NCBI RefSeq assembly: GCF_004114975.1
Contig: NZ_CP030051.1
Coordinates: forward strand, 248,001 to 312,000
DNA from: Bradyrhizobium guangdongense
Lineage (GTDB): Bacteria > Pseudomonadota > Alphaproteobacteria > Rhizobiales > Xanthobacteraceae
Reading direction: 5' to 3'
Length of the DNA stretch: 64,000 bases
Below, one piece after another: positions 16,839-25,551 of the stretch (positions within the stretch are counted from its first letter, which is position 1; each line of letters starts with the position of its first letter). Under the pieces are notes generated by a model. It worked only from the letters and a program-made list of their open reading frames with translations, searched no databases and had not been told where the DNA came from. A program made the position numbers and the translations under genes.

Positions 16839-17735
16839 ATGCGAGTACCTTTTCCCAGGCGAGGCGCGCGGATTTTTGCCGCAAGCGCGCTGGCCGGTCT
16901 CTGTTTCAGTGCGCCCGCACGCGCTGAAAATGCAGAGAATTGGCGCGAGCTCGAGACCAAGTACATCTTCGGCTTCACCACCGGTTCGGGCATCGGCATC
17001 GAAGGCGAAAAGGAATTTACCGTCGACACGATCGGACGGTTCGGCAAGCGCGATAGCCGCTACAACGCGACCGAGACCAAGTACGAGTACGAATTCACCC
17101 CCTCTCAATTCGTGCAGTTCGAGTTCGGCGCGCTCGGCTCGACCCACGACATCCGCAACGTGACCGATCTCGACGATCGCCGGCAGGCTGCGTTTACCGG
17201 CGGCTTCGGCGAATTCCGCTACCTCGCGGTGGAGCGTACCTCGAACAACCCGCTGTCCGTCACGCTTGCCGTCGAGCCGACCGTGCGGCTGATCGACGAG
17301 ACGAGCGGCGAACGGGTGCACAATTACGAATTCGAGACCACCCTGAACGCCGATGTGGAGCTGTTGAGAAACCGGCTCTATGCCGGGTTCAATCTGCTGT
17401 ATGAACCTGAATATACCCACACGCTAACGAACGAGACGGTGCGGGAGACCACGCTTGGGACTTCCGCTGCGCTCTCGTTGCGCCTTGCGCCCAACGTCGT
17501 TGTCGGCGGCGAGGCTTGGTATCTACGTCACTATGACGATTTCGGTCTGTCGGCATTCACCGGCGATGCCGTGATGCTTGGCCCGAATCTCTTTGTCCGT
17601 TTCACCCCCAAGATATTCATGACCGCGGCATGGAACGCACAGGTCTGGGGCCGCGAGGTCGGCAATCCTCTGTCGCTCAATCTGGCAGAGTTTCAACGCC
17701 ACCGCGCCAGACTCAAATTCGCCGTCGAATTCTGA
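16839..17735 (+). CDS. Outer-membrane beta-barrel protein linked to FTR1 iron uptake
   Basis: A 298-residue protein with a signal peptide (about residues 1-30, hydrophobic IFAASALAGLCFSAPARA). The mature part consists of alternating amphipathic strands separated by short turns, and ends with Phe (LKFAVEF), the usual sign of Bam-dependent outer-membrane insertion. No TonB box or plug domain is seen, so it is not a TonB-dependent receptor. ATG chosen after GAGAGG; the earlier in-frame codons have no ribosome site. The cupredoxin gene starts 29 bases after its stop, and the FTR1 gene follows. Its role in passing iron or anchoring the system is inferred only from this linkage. Confidence 0.7.
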   Translation: MRVPFPRRGARIFAASALAGLCFSAPARAENAENWRELETKYIFGFTTGSGIGIEGEKEFTVDTIGRFGKRDSRYNATETKYEYEFTPSQFVQFEFGALGSTHDIRNVTDLDDRRQAAFTGGFGEFRYLAVERTSNNPLSVTLAVEPTVRLIDETSGERVHNYEFETTLNADVELLRNRLYAGFNLLYEPEYTHTLTNETVRETTLGTSAALSLRLAPNVVVGGEAWYLRHYDDFGLSAFTGDAVMLGPNLFVRFTPKIFMTAAWNAQVWGREVGNPLSLNLAEFQRHRARLKFAVEF

Positions 17736-17764
17736 TCTCTCTCTCAATTTCAGAAGGTTTTGTG

Positions 17765-18109
17765 ATGTACGCTCTGACCATGACCCGGAAGCTCGCCCTC
17801 GCCGCCATCTGCGCGACGCTGCCATTGTCGGCCGCTTTGGCTCAGCAGGCGACGGAGATTCAGATCGGCTATTCCGGCGGCCAATTCCAGCCGGCCGAGG
17901 TTCGTGCGCCAAAGGACAAGCCGGTGGTGTTCCGCGTCAAGAATCTCGATGCCAAGGCCATGGAGTTCGAAAGCACTTCGCTGCGGGTCGAAAAGGTCGT
18001 TGCGGCCAAGAGCCAGGGCCTGGTGAATGTCCGTGCGCTGAAGCCCGGCCGGTATGAATTTTACGATGATTTCAACGACAAGGCCCGTGGTGTGCTGATC
18101 GTCGAATAA
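17765..18109 (+). CDS. Periplasmic cupredoxin-like protein of iron transport
   Basis: A 114-residue secreted protein with a signal peptide ending AALAQQ. The mature part has the cupredoxin_1 pattern (EIQIGYSGGQFQPAEVRAPK, KPVVFRVKNLD, and the end GRYEFYDDFNDKARGVLIVE) seen in FtrB and the N-terminal part of EfeO. No Cys remains after signal cleavage, so a type-1 copper site is absent; acidic residues may handle iron. AGAAGG precedes the ATG. It ends 13 bases before the FTR1 permease gene, so one operon. Probably binds or oxidises Fe2+ for the permease. Confidence 0.82.
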   Translation: MYALTMTRKLALAAICATLPLSAALAQQATEIQIGYSGGQFQPAEVRAPKDKPVVFRVKNLDAKAMEFESTSLRVEKVVAAKSQGLVNVRALKPGRYEFYDDFNDKARGVLIVE

Positions 18110-18122
18110 GGATCGTCCCGCC

Positions 18123-18953
18123 GTGCTCGCCGCCCTCATTATCGTCTTCCGCGAGGTTTTCGAGGCCGGGCTGATCATCGGCATCGTACTCGCGGTCACG
18201 CGGCAGGTTCAGCACCGGAACCGCTGGATCGTGGGCGGCGTGCTCGCCGGCGTCGCGGGGGCGTGCCTTGTCGCAGCGTTCGCGGGCGCGCTGTCGCAGC
18301 TCTTCGAAGGCATGGGACAGGAGCTGTTCAACGCTGCCATTCTCGGCGTCGCCGTAGTGATGCTGACCTGGCACAATGTCTGGATGGCCAAGCACGGCAA
18401 GGAAATGGCCGGCGAGTTGCGGGCGGTGGGACAGGCCGTGGCGCAAGGATCCAAATCGCTATTGGCGCTCGCCGTCGTGGTCGGCGTCGCCGTGTTGCGC
18501 GAAGGCAGCGAGGTCGCCCTGTTTCTCTATGGCATCGCAGCGTCCGACGGCGGTTCGGCGATGAGCCTGTTCCTGGGCGGCCTGCTCGGCCTCGTGCTGG
18601 GCGGTGCCGTTTGCCTGTTCACTTATCTCGGCCTGCTGCGCATCCCGCCGCGGGCCCTTTTCAACACCACGACGGCGCTGATTACCCTGCTCGCCGCCGG
18701 AATGGCCGCGCAAGCCGTCGCCTTCCTCGAGCGGGCGAATTGGCTCACCGCCCTCGACGCCGTGGTGTGGGATACCGGCTGGCTTCTGTCGGAAAACAGC
18801 ATTCTCGGCCGCACGCTGCACACGCTCATCGGATACACCGATCAGCCGACGCAGATGCAGCTTGTGATCTACCTGGTCGTTATTGTTGTTACGGTCGCCC
18901 TGATGCGCATGATTGCAGCGGAGCGGCCGCGGCAAGCGGTTGCGACCAATTGA
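18123..18953 (+). CDS. FTR1-family iron permease
   Basis: Inner-membrane high-affinity iron permease of 276 residues, related to EfeU and FtrC. Both REXXE iron motifs are seen: REVFE at residues 10-14 and REGSE near residue 124. Seven hydrophobic helices are predicted. It starts with GTG 13 bases after the cupredoxin stop. The usual companions P19 (FtrA), EfeO/EfeB or the ferredoxin FtrD are not in the window; instead a barrel protein opens the operon. Confidence 0.92.
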   Translation: MLAALIIVFREVFEAGLIIGIVLAVTRQVQHRNRWIVGGVLAGVAGACLVAAFAGALSQLFEGMGQELFNAAILGVAVVMLTWHNVWMAKHGKEMAGELRAVGQAVAQGSKSLLALAVVVGVAVLREGSEVALFLYGIAASDGGSAMSLFLGGLLGLVLGGAVCLFTYLGLLRIPPRALFNTTTALITLLAAGMAAQAVAFLERANWLTALDAVVWDTGWLLSENSILGRTLHTLIGYTDQPTQMQLVIYLVVIVVTVALMRMIAAERPRQAVATN

Positions 18954-18992
18954 TCGGCGATACGAGGTTGCCGCGCGAGCAATGGCGGCAGA

Positions 18993-19670
18993 TCACTGCA
19001 GCGGCGGATCACCGCTGGTGCGCTTCTTGGCGAGGTCCATCTCGGTCACCGCGATCAGGATTTCGGCGCGGGTCTTCAGATCGGGCGCTTCCAGCATCGC
19101 CTGCTTCTCGGCCGGGCCATAGGGCGACATCATCGCCAGTGCATTGACCAGCGCTTCGTTCGGCGCGCTCTCGACGCCTTCCCAGTCGACCTTGAGATTG
19201 TTGGCCTTCAGGAAATCCGCCAGGGCCACCAGCAGCGCCTCGCGGTTGACCGCCTCCTCGCCCAGGCGCGCCGTGAAATCGTCAGCGAAGGCAAAGAAAT
19301 CGACCTTGCACTGCCGGTACGGGGTCAGCACCTCGAGCTCCTCGACCACCCTGAAGCGCGCAACCCCGGTGAGTTCGAGGATGTAGCGGCCGTCGCCGGA
19401 TTCGGCGAGCTGGGTGATGCGGCCGACGCAGCCGACCCGGAACAGCACCGGCTTGTCGGAATCCTTCGGCGAGTGCGTCACGTCGGGCTGGATCATGCCG
19501 ATCAGGCGATGACCGTCCCGGAAGCAATCGTCGACCATCGCCAGATAGCGCGGCTCGAAGATGTTGAGCGGCATCTGGCCGCGCGGCAGCAGCAGCGCGC
19601 CGGGCAGCGGAAACACCGGAATGATCTCCGGAAGGTCGGCGGGGCCGCGATATTCGATATTGATCGGCAT
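18993..19670 (-). CDS. LON-substrate-binding domain protein
   Basis: A 225-residue protein made only of the Lon protease N-terminal domain (PF02190). It has the characteristic IPVFPLPGALLLPRGQMPLN and IFEPRYLAMVDDC, but no ATPase or protease part. The start at MPINIEYRG has GGGGA upstream; the extra eight residues of the longer frame begin with TTG. It lies 32 bases after the thioredoxin-like gene on the same strand, a frequent alphaproteobacterial pair. Role unknown, possibly substrate binding in protein quality control. Confidence 0.88.
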   Translation of the reverse strand: MPINIEYRGPADLPEIIPVFPLPGALLLPRGQMPLNIFEPRYLAMVDDCFRDGHRLIGMIQPDVTHSPKDSDKPVLFRVGCVGRITQLAESGDGRYILELTGVARFRVVEELEVLTPYRQCKVDFFAFADDFTARLGEEAVNREALLVALADFLKANNLKVDWEGVESAPNEALVNALAMMSPYGPAEKQAMLEAPDLKTRAEILIAVTEMDLAKKRTSGDPPLQ

Positions 19671-19702
19671 CTCAGTCCCCGCGGCGATTTCCAACCTGCG
19701 CT

Positions 19703-20626
19703 TTAGGAAAACAGGATCGTCGACAAGCGCTTCCGTCCTTCGACCGTTGCATCATCCGTGCCGCCCCAGGCTTCGAAGAACTGCACCAGCTGCTTGCGGG
19801 CAGCGTCGTCGTTCCATTTGCGGTCGCGCTTGACGATCGCGAGCAGCTGCTCCGTGGCAGCGGCGCGGTCGCCCTTTGCGTTCAGCGCGGTGGCAAGGTC
19901 GAACCGCGCCTGATGATCGAGCGGGTTTGCGGCGACTTTCTGTTCGAGCTCGGCGATGGGCCCGAGCTGTTGCGCCTGTTCGGCGAGATCGATCGCGGTC
20001 TGCACCGCCTTCACGGCCGGGTCGTTGCGCTTGGATTCCGGCACCATGGCCAGCGTCTGCTTGGCCTGCTCCATCGCGCCCGAGGTGGCGTAGCATTTGG
20101 CGAGGCCGGCCAGCGCGGCGATGTTGGTCGCATCGTACTGGAGCACTTCGGCGTAGATCTGCGCGGCCGCGGCCGTGTCGCCCTCGGCGAGCACGGCCTC
20201 CGCCTCCTGCAGGATCTCGGCGATGTTGGGCTCACCCGGTGCCGTCACGCCCTTGGTCAGCTTCTCGATGAAGGCGTTGAGCTGGCTCTCCGGCACCGCG
20301 CCCATGAAGCCGTCGGCCGGCTGGCCGTTGACGAAGGCAATCACGGCCGGGATCGACTGGATGCCCATCTGGCCAGGGATCGCCGGGTGCTGGTCGATGT
20401 TCATCTTGACCAGCTTGACCTTGCCCTTGGCCGCCCTGACCGCTTTTTCGAGGATGGGGGTGAGCTGCTTGCAGGGGCCGCACCACTCCGCCCAGAAGTC
20501 GATCAGCACCGGCTGGCGCTTCGATTCCTCGATGACGTCCTTCACGAAGGTCTGGGTGGTGGTGTTCTTGATCAGATCGGCCGCAGCCGGGCCTGCCGCG
20601 CCGTTACCCTGGTCGATGATCGTCAC
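19703..20626 (-). CDS. Thioredoxin-TPR protein (YbbN/CnoX type)
   Basis: A 307-residue cytoplasmic thioredoxin-like chaperone. The thioredoxin domain covers about residues 25-125 with active site WCGPC at 48-52 (redox active, unlike E. coli YbbN, which has SXXC). From about 140 to the end are TPR-like helices that end in a GGTDDATVEGRKRLSTILFS tail. It likely protects oxidised proteins and hands them to chaperones. First gene of a pair with the LON-domain gene. Confidence 0.9.
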   Translation of the reverse strand: MTIIDQGNGAAGPAAADLIKNTTTQTFVKDVIEESKRQPVLIDFWAEWCGPCKQLTPILEKAVRAAKGKVKLVKMNIDQHPAIPGQMGIQSIPAVIAFVNGQPADGFMGAVPESQLNAFIEKLTKGVTAPGEPNIAEILQEAEAVLAEGDTAAAAQIYAEVLQYDATNIAALAGLAKCYATSGAMEQAKQTLAMVPESKRNDPAVKAVQTAIDLAEQAQQLGPIAELEQKVAANPLDHQARFDLATALNAKGDRAAATEQLLAIVKRDRKWNDDAARKQLVQFFEAWGGTDDATVEGRKRLSTILFS

Positions 20627-20689
20627 GGGATCCCCTCGTCTGATGTCTGGAATGGCGGGTCTTTAGCACGCCGCCATTTCTTATGCTTC

Positions 20690-20815
20690 GTTTCAGGCCC
20701 TAAAATTGGGCCGAATGGGCCGAATTTCAATCCATGGGGGCCGATTCGGCAGTTCGGGGCCATTTTTGGTCGATTTGGCCGCTTCAGGGCCCCATATTGG
20801 GGCTCCGAAAGCGAG
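20690..20815. other. GGCC-rich repeated segment upstream of tRNA-Gly
   Basis: About seven GGCC cores spaced roughly every 15-20 bases lie in an otherwise more AT-rich stretch, with pieces such as GGGCCGAA, GGGGCCGATT and GGGGCCATTT. Two can pair locally (GGCCC/GGGCC near 20696-20712, and GCCCCA/TGGGGC near 20796-20812). No gene is supported. It may be a degraded repeat array. Confidence 0.35.
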
Positions 20816-20901
20816 ATGATGCTGCCGGTAGCTGTTGCATTCGCCTCCCGCTTTTGGCATACGACAGCCGTTGCCGGCGCGTCACGCGACCGACACAGGA
20901 T

Positions 20902-20976
<75 letters not shown>

Positions 20977-21052
20977 ATTTTTCCCAGAGCATCCAGCCAA
21001 TCCAGACCGAGACGTGGTTTTCCACGCCGGTGGCGGCTGGCTTGGGTCTGAC

Positions 21053-22039
21053 ATGACAATCCTGGTCACCGGCAGCGCCGGCCATCTCGGCGAGGCCATT
21101 CTGCGGACGCTCTGGCGCCGCGGATCGCCTGCGCGCGGGCTCGACCGGAAGCCGTCACCCTTCACCGATGCCGTGGGCTCGATCGTCGACCCCGCCTTCG
21201 TCCGGGCGCAGCTGGACGGCGTCACGGCCGTGATCCACACCGCGACGCTGCACAAGCCGCATGTGGCGACGCACTCCAAGCAAGAGTTTGTCGACACCAA
21301 CGTCACCGGCACGCTCAACCTGCTCGAAGCCGCGGATGCGGCCGGCGTGAAGAGTTTTGTCTTCACCAGCACCACCAGCGCGTTCGGCTCGCAGCTCCGG
21401 CCCGAGGCGGGGCAGGCCGCGGTGTGGGTCACTGAAGAGCTGCCGTCGGTGCCGAAGAACATCTACGGCACCACAAAGCTGATGGCGGAAAATCTGTGCG
21501 AGCTGTTCTTTCGCGAGCGGGGCTTGCCGGTCGTGGTGCTGCGGACCTCGCGGTTCTTCCCTGAGGACGACGACGATCCGGCGATGCGGTCGGCCTATTC
21601 GCTCGAGAACGCGCAGGCCAACGAGCTGCTTTATCGGCGGCTCGATATCGCGGACGCGGTCAGCGCGCATCTGCTCGCAATGGCGCGCGCCAGCGAGATC
21701 GGCTTCGGCCGTTACATCGTCTCGGCGACCAGTCCGTTCAGGCAGCACCACCTTGCGCAGCTCACACGCGATGCAGCCGGAGTCGTGCGCGAGCTCCATC
21801 CCGATTGTGCGCAGCTCTATGCGGCGCGCGGCTGGCGCCTCTTGCCCGCGATCGATCGCGTCTATGTCAACGACCGCGCGCGGCGCGAGCTCGGCTGGCG
21901 TCCCGAATTCGACTTTGCCCATGTGTTGCGCAGCCTTCGCGCTGCTAGCGATTTCCGCAGCGCCCTGGCGCGCGAGGTGGGGTCGAAGGGCTATCACGAC
22001 ACGCGGTTTGACGACGGCCCCTACCCGGTCGCCTCGTAG
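21053..22039 (+). CDS. NAD-dependent epimerase/dehydratase (extended SDR)
   Basis: A 328-residue extended short-chain dehydrogenase. Rossmann motif TGSAGHLGEA at residues 6-15, then the active-site YGTTK (YxxxK) near residue 144 with TSTTSAFGS upstream holding the Ser/Thr. The substrate-binding half is C-terminal. ATG chosen because the longer frame begins in the tRNA region. It probably acts on a nucleotide sugar; the exact reaction is not clear. It stands alone 76 bases after tRNA-Gly. Confidence 0.85.
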   Translation: MTILVTGSAGHLGEAILRTLWRRGSPARGLDRKPSPFTDAVGSIVDPAFVRAQLDGVTAVIHTATLHKPHVATHSKQEFVDTNVTGTLNLLEAADAAGVKSFVFTSTTSAFGSQLRPEAGQAAVWVTEELPSVPKNIYGTTKLMAENLCELFFRERGLPVVVLRTSRFFPEDDDDPAMRSAYSLENAQANELLYRRLDIADAVSAHLLAMARASEIGFGRYIVSATSPFRQHHLAQLTRDAAGVVRELHPDCAQLYAARGWRLLPAIDRVYVNDRARRELGWRPEFDFAHVLRSLRAASDFRSALAREVGSKGYHDTRFDDGPYPVAS

Positions 22040-22424
22040 CCGCCGCTTTCGTCAATTCGCATGATGATTCAGACCCGTGGCCGCTGTCACCACGCGCCGT
22101 CCGGCCTTTGCCGTTCTACTGTGCATGGGGTTGTTTTCGCGGTTTTGGATTGGTCGTCCGCTTTCACAGCTCGCGAATAAGGCGCTCGCGGGATCGATTC
22201 CGCGTTGCAGCGAGAGCGTTGTCCTCGCCATTTGCGAGAATGTGAGACGTTCAGTCTCAATTTTTACGGAGCGCAATCGCGGCGCACGCGGCGCGCTTTC
22301 CCCCGCGCGCAGATGTGCTAACCTTTTTGCGTCTGCCACCTCGACAGACTCCGAACTTCGCCTACTCGACAACAGCAAAACAAAGAACGCGCAGCCCTCA
22401 CGGCTGCCTTAGGGGAGTGACGCG
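22040..22424. other. Intergenic region before the sugar dehydrogenase
   Basis: No gene is supported. A small dyad TGAGACGTTCAGTCTCA at 22243-22259, followed by a run of five T, could be a weak terminator or operator. The ribosome site GGGGAG for the next gene is at the end. Confidence 0.35.
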
Positions 22425-23693
22425 ATGAAATCGATGATCCATCGATCGGTGTTGGCGCTTGCAGCCGTGGCCCTTCTGGCCGGGACAACCGCCGGCCATG
22501 CACAGGACAAAAGCAAACCGCTGAAGAAATACGAATCCGGCACCAAGGAATTCTGGACCCATCCGCCTGACGACTGGTTCCTCGGCGACGAGACCGAGGC
22601 GCAGAAGGGCCTCGCGCCGCCCTCGGGTCCGCCGACCGGCGCCTCCGATGCCGAGCTCGCCAACATCGTCAAGAAGGTGAAGCTGCCGGCGGGCTTCAAG
22701 ATGGAGGTCTACGCCTCCGGCGTGCTGGCCGCGCGGCAGATGGCCTGGGGTGACAAGGGCACGCTGTTCGTCGGCTCGTTCGGCCTCGGCAACGTCTATG
22801 CCATCAAGGACAACAACGGCAAGAAAGAGGTCAAGACCATCCTCAAGGGGCTGAACATGCCCACTGGTCTCGCCGTCAAGGACGGCGCGCTCTACGTCAT
22901 CGCGGTCGACAAGCTGATCCGCTATGACGACATCGAGAACAAGCTCGACAATCCCGGCGAGGGCAAGGTCGTCTATGACGACATGCCGTCCTATGCCGCG
23001 CATGGCTGGAAGTACATCGCCGTCGACAAGGACGGCTGGTTCTACATTCCGTTCGGACCGCCCTTCAACATCGGTATCCCGCCGACCAGCGTCTCGCAGA
23101 TCCGGCGTGTCGATCCCAAGACCGGCAATGCCGAAATCTGGGCGCTCGGCGTGCGCAACTCGGTCGGCGGCGACGTCGATCCGCGCACCGGCAAGTACTG
23201 GTTCACCGAGAATGCCCGCGACTGGGTCAGCGATGATCTGCCCTCGGACAAGCTGAACATGATCAACAAGATCGGCGAACATTTCGGCTATCCCTACTGT
23301 CACCAGGGCGACCTGCCCGATCCGAAGTTCGCGATGGGCCACAAATGCTCCGAGTTCACGCCGCCGGTGCTGAATCTCGGCGCGCATGTGGCTCCGCTCG
23401 GCATGAAGTTCTATACCGGCGACCAGTTTCCGCCTGAGTACAAGAACAACATCCTGATCGCCGAGCACGGCTCCTGGAATCGTCACAAGTACCAGGGCGC
23501 GCGCATCATGCGCGTGATCGTCGGGCCCGACGGCAAGAACCCCAAGCAGGAGGTGTTCGCCTCCGGCTGGATCGAGGGTGACCAGGGCTATCTTGGTCGT
23601 CCCGACGACATCATCCTCGCCAAGGACGGCTCGATCCTCGTGGCCGACGACTGGGCCGGCGCGATCTATCGCATCAGCTACAGCAAGAAGTAG
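22425..23693 (+). CDS. Periplasmic PQQ-dependent sugar (sorbosone/aldose) dehydrogenase
   Basis: A 422-residue secreted six-bladed propeller. The signal peptide ends about residue 26 (AGHAQ). Features of the soluble glucose/sorbosone dehydrogenase family include the repeated blade ends (GDKGTLFVGS, KDGALYVIAVD, KDGSILVADDWAG) and the conserved AEHGSWNRH near residue 346. It oxidises a sugar or aldehyde with PQQ and passes electrons on. A di-haem cytochrome c follows 213 bases later and is the probable acceptor. PQQ synthesis genes are not in the window. Exact substrate unknown. Confidence 0.85.
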   Translation: MKSMIHRSVLALAAVALLAGTTAGHAQDKSKPLKKYESGTKEFWTHPPDDWFLGDETEAQKGLAPPSGPPTGASDAELANIVKKVKLPAGFKMEVYASGVLAARQMAWGDKGTLFVGSFGLGNVYAIKDNNGKKEVKTILKGLNMPTGLAVKDGALYVIAVDKLIRYDDIENKLDNPGEGKVVYDDMPSYAAHGWKYIAVDKDGWFYIPFGPPFNIGIPPTSVSQIRRVDPKTGNAEIWALGVRNSVGGDVDPRTGKYWFTENARDWVSDDLPSDKLNMINKIGEHFGYPYCHQGDLPDPKFAMGHKCSEFTPPVLNLGAHVAPLGMKFYTGDQFPPEYKNNILIAEHGSWNRHKYQGARIMRVIVGPDGKNPKQEVFASGWIEGDQGYLGRPDDIILAKDGSILVADDWAGAIYRISYSKK

Positions 23694-23707
23694 CGCGCAA
23701 GCGACAC

Positions 23708-23749
23708 GAGGCTGCGGTGGCCCGTGAGGCGCCGCAGCCTCTTTCATTT
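23708..23749 (+). terminator. Rho-independent-like terminator after the sugar dehydrogenase
   Basis: Ten-base stem GAGGCTGCGG and CCGCAGCCTC with a 14-base loop, followed by TTTCATTT. Good fit to an intrinsic terminator. Confidence 0.75.
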
Positions 23750-23759
23750 CAGATTCACA

Positions 23760-23890
23760 CGCCGTCGTTCCGGATTGCGCGTAAGTGCAAACTGGAACCC
23801 ATAATCCCGACTCGTGGTTATGGATTCTCAGATGCGCAATTGCTCCTCAAAGTCCGCGACTTCGTCGCGGCCGGAATGACGAGACAGACA
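23760..23890. repeat. Palindromic intergenic repeat (degraded)
   Basis: Imperfect inverted arms: CCCATAATCC and GGTTATGGATTC around CGACTCGT, then the GCGACTTCGTCGC palindrome and CCGGAATGACGAG. This looks like a degraded member of the dispersed palindromic repeats found between genes in this genus. It lies just upstream of the cytochrome gene. Confidence 0.4.
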
Positions 23891-23906
23891 GATCGGAATT
23901 CTCATC

Positions 23907-24500
23907 ATGCGCCGGCAGTTCATCTCGCACGCCATAAGCGCGGCTGCGCTCCTCGCGCTCGGTGCGCTCTCCGCCAGCGCCGCCGACAATGCTGCCGTCC
24001 AGGAGAAGGCGGCCGTCTGCTCCGGCTGTCACGGCGAGAACGGCATCTCCCAGACCGAGAACATCCCCTCGCTGGCCGGTCAGCCCGATCAATTCCTGCA
24101 ATGGCAGCTCGTGTTCTTTCGCGCCGGCTCGCGCAAGAACGAGCAGATGCAGCCGATCGCGGAAGCGATCACCAATGAGGACGTCCGCAGCCTCGGCGCC
24201 TATTACGCGGCGATGACGCCGCCGAAGCCGGCCGAGGACAAAGACCCCGACCTCTCGAAGAAAGGCGCGCAAGTCGCCGCCGGCCGCCGCTGCGCCTCAT
24301 GCCACACGGATAGCTTTGCGGGGACCAAGGCCGTGGCGCGGATCGCAGGTCAGCGCGAGGAATATCTGGTCAAGGCGCTGCAAGACTACAAGGCGGGCAA
24401 GCGCGTCGGCGGCGGCGTCGCCGCGATGGCCGATGTCGCCTACCACATGAGCGACGAGGAAATCACCGCCGTCACGCACTATCTGGCGTATTTCAAATAG
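23907..24500 (+). CDS. Di-haem c-type cytochrome (c4-like)
   Basis: A 197-residue periplasmic cytochrome with a signal peptide ending ASAAD. Two haem-binding sites: CSGCH at residues 38-42 and CASCH at 129-133. Axial Met candidates follow in each half (MQPIAEAI; MADVAYHM). The two halves are similar, as in cytochrome c4. It likely takes electrons from the upstream PQQ dehydrogenase and passes them to an oxidase. Confidence 0.88.
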   Translation: MRRQFISHAISAAALLALGALSASAADNAAVQEKAAVCSGCHGENGISQTENIPSLAGQPDQFLQWQLVFFRAGSRKNEQMQPIAEAITNEDVRSLGAYYAAMTPPKPAEDKDPDLSKKGAQVAAGRRCASCHTDSFAGTKAVARIAGQREEYLVKALQDYKAGKRVGGGVAAMADVAYHMSDEEITAVTHYLAYFK

Positions 24501-24517
24501 GGCTTACGTGAGAAGCG

Positions 24518-25441
24518 CTACCCCACCCGCTGCAGCTCATAGGCCTTCAAATGCGTGTAGGCGATGCGCAGCTTCGGCACCGGTACCTTGGCTGCATCGG
24601 CGCGCGCGATGAGATCGCCGATCACATGATCGGCTTCCACCGGCAGGCCCGCCTTGATGTCGCGGAACATCGAGGCCGTCATCGGCGAGCCCTCGGTGGT
24701 GAGGTTGCCCTTCACGCGTTCGAAGAACGGGCCGCCCGGCGGGTAGCCGGACGCGGTGGCGATCGCGCTGGTTTCGTCCAGCATGCCGAGCAGGAAGTCG
24801 CGGCCGCCGGGCGCGGCGAGGATGTTGCCGACGGAGGTGCGCATCAGGCTGGTGGAAGCTGCGAGCGAGGACAGGAACACCCACTTCTCCCACATGTCCT
24901 GCATGATGTTCTGGCTGGCGGTGGCGCCGTTGATGCCGCTCTTGAAGGCCTCGTCGATCGCCTTGACCCGGTCCGACGTCTTGCCGTCGCGCTCGCCGTA
25001 ATTGATTGACTGCATCGGCTGCAGCTGCACCACCTCGCGCTTCTCGTTCAATGTCGCTGCGATGGCGCAGAGGCCGCCGAGCACGCGCTGCTTGCCGAAG
25101 ACGGCATCGAGGATATCGAGATGCTTCATGCCGTTGAGCATGGGAATGATCGCCGTATTCGGCCCGACCGCCGCGGCGAACGAGGCGATGGCATCGTCGA
25201 GATCGAATGCCTTGCAGCTCAGGAGCACGACGTCGAACTTGTCCTTGAGCGCATCGGCCTGCACTGTGGGCGGATTCTTCAAGGTCACGTCGCCGTTTGG
25301 GCTCTTGATGACGAGGCCGTCGCGCGCGAGCTCGCTCGCGCGCCTGGGGCGGACAAGGAAAGTGACGTCGCGGCCGGCCTGCAACAGCCTGCCACCAAAA
25401 TAGCCGCCGATGGCGCCGGCGCCGACCACGAGGATACGCAT
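24518..25441 (-). CDS. 2-dehydropantoate 2-reductase family protein
   Basis: A 307-residue NADPH-dependent reductase of the PanE/ApbA family. The nucleotide motif GAGAIGGYFGG is at residues 7-17, followed by the conserved PMLNGMKHLD and the C-terminal helices with DMWEKWVFL holding the conserved Lys region. It would reduce ketopantoate to pantoate for coenzyme A, but genomes of this kind carry several paralogues with other 2-keto substrates, so no symbol is given. Monocistronic. Confidence 0.85.
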   Translation of the reverse strand: MRILVVGAGAIGGYFGGRLLQAGRDVTFLVRPRRASELARDGLVIKSPNGDVTLKNPPTVQADALKDKFDVVLLSCKAFDLDDAIASFAAAVGPNTAIIPMLNGMKHLDILDAVFGKQRVLGGLCAIAATLNEKREVVQLQPMQSINYGERDGKTSDRVKAIDEAFKSGINGATASQNIMQDMWEKWVFLSSLAASTSLMRTSVGNILAAPGGRDFLLGMLDETSAIATASGYPPGGPFFERVKGNLTTEGSPMTASMFRDIKAGLPVEADHVIGDLIARADAAKVPVPKLRIAYTHLKAYELQRVG

Positions 25442-25482
25442 GGGAAAGTCCTTGTTGTTGCTCTTGCTCGTCTATCTATAGA

Positions 25483-25513
25483 CGTCATTGCGAGCGAAGC
25501 GAAGCAATCCAGA
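25483..25513. repeat. Dispersed repeat fragment (single arm)
   Basis: CGTCATTGCGAGCGAAGCGA followed by AGCAATCCAGA. The first 30 bases are identical to the reverse complement of the right arm of the palindromic repeat at 33753-33867. Only one arm is present here. It lies upstream of the panE-like gene. Confidence 0.7.
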
Positions 25514-25551
25514 AAGGGGCAACGATCACATTCTGTCGCCAGATGCGGGGA

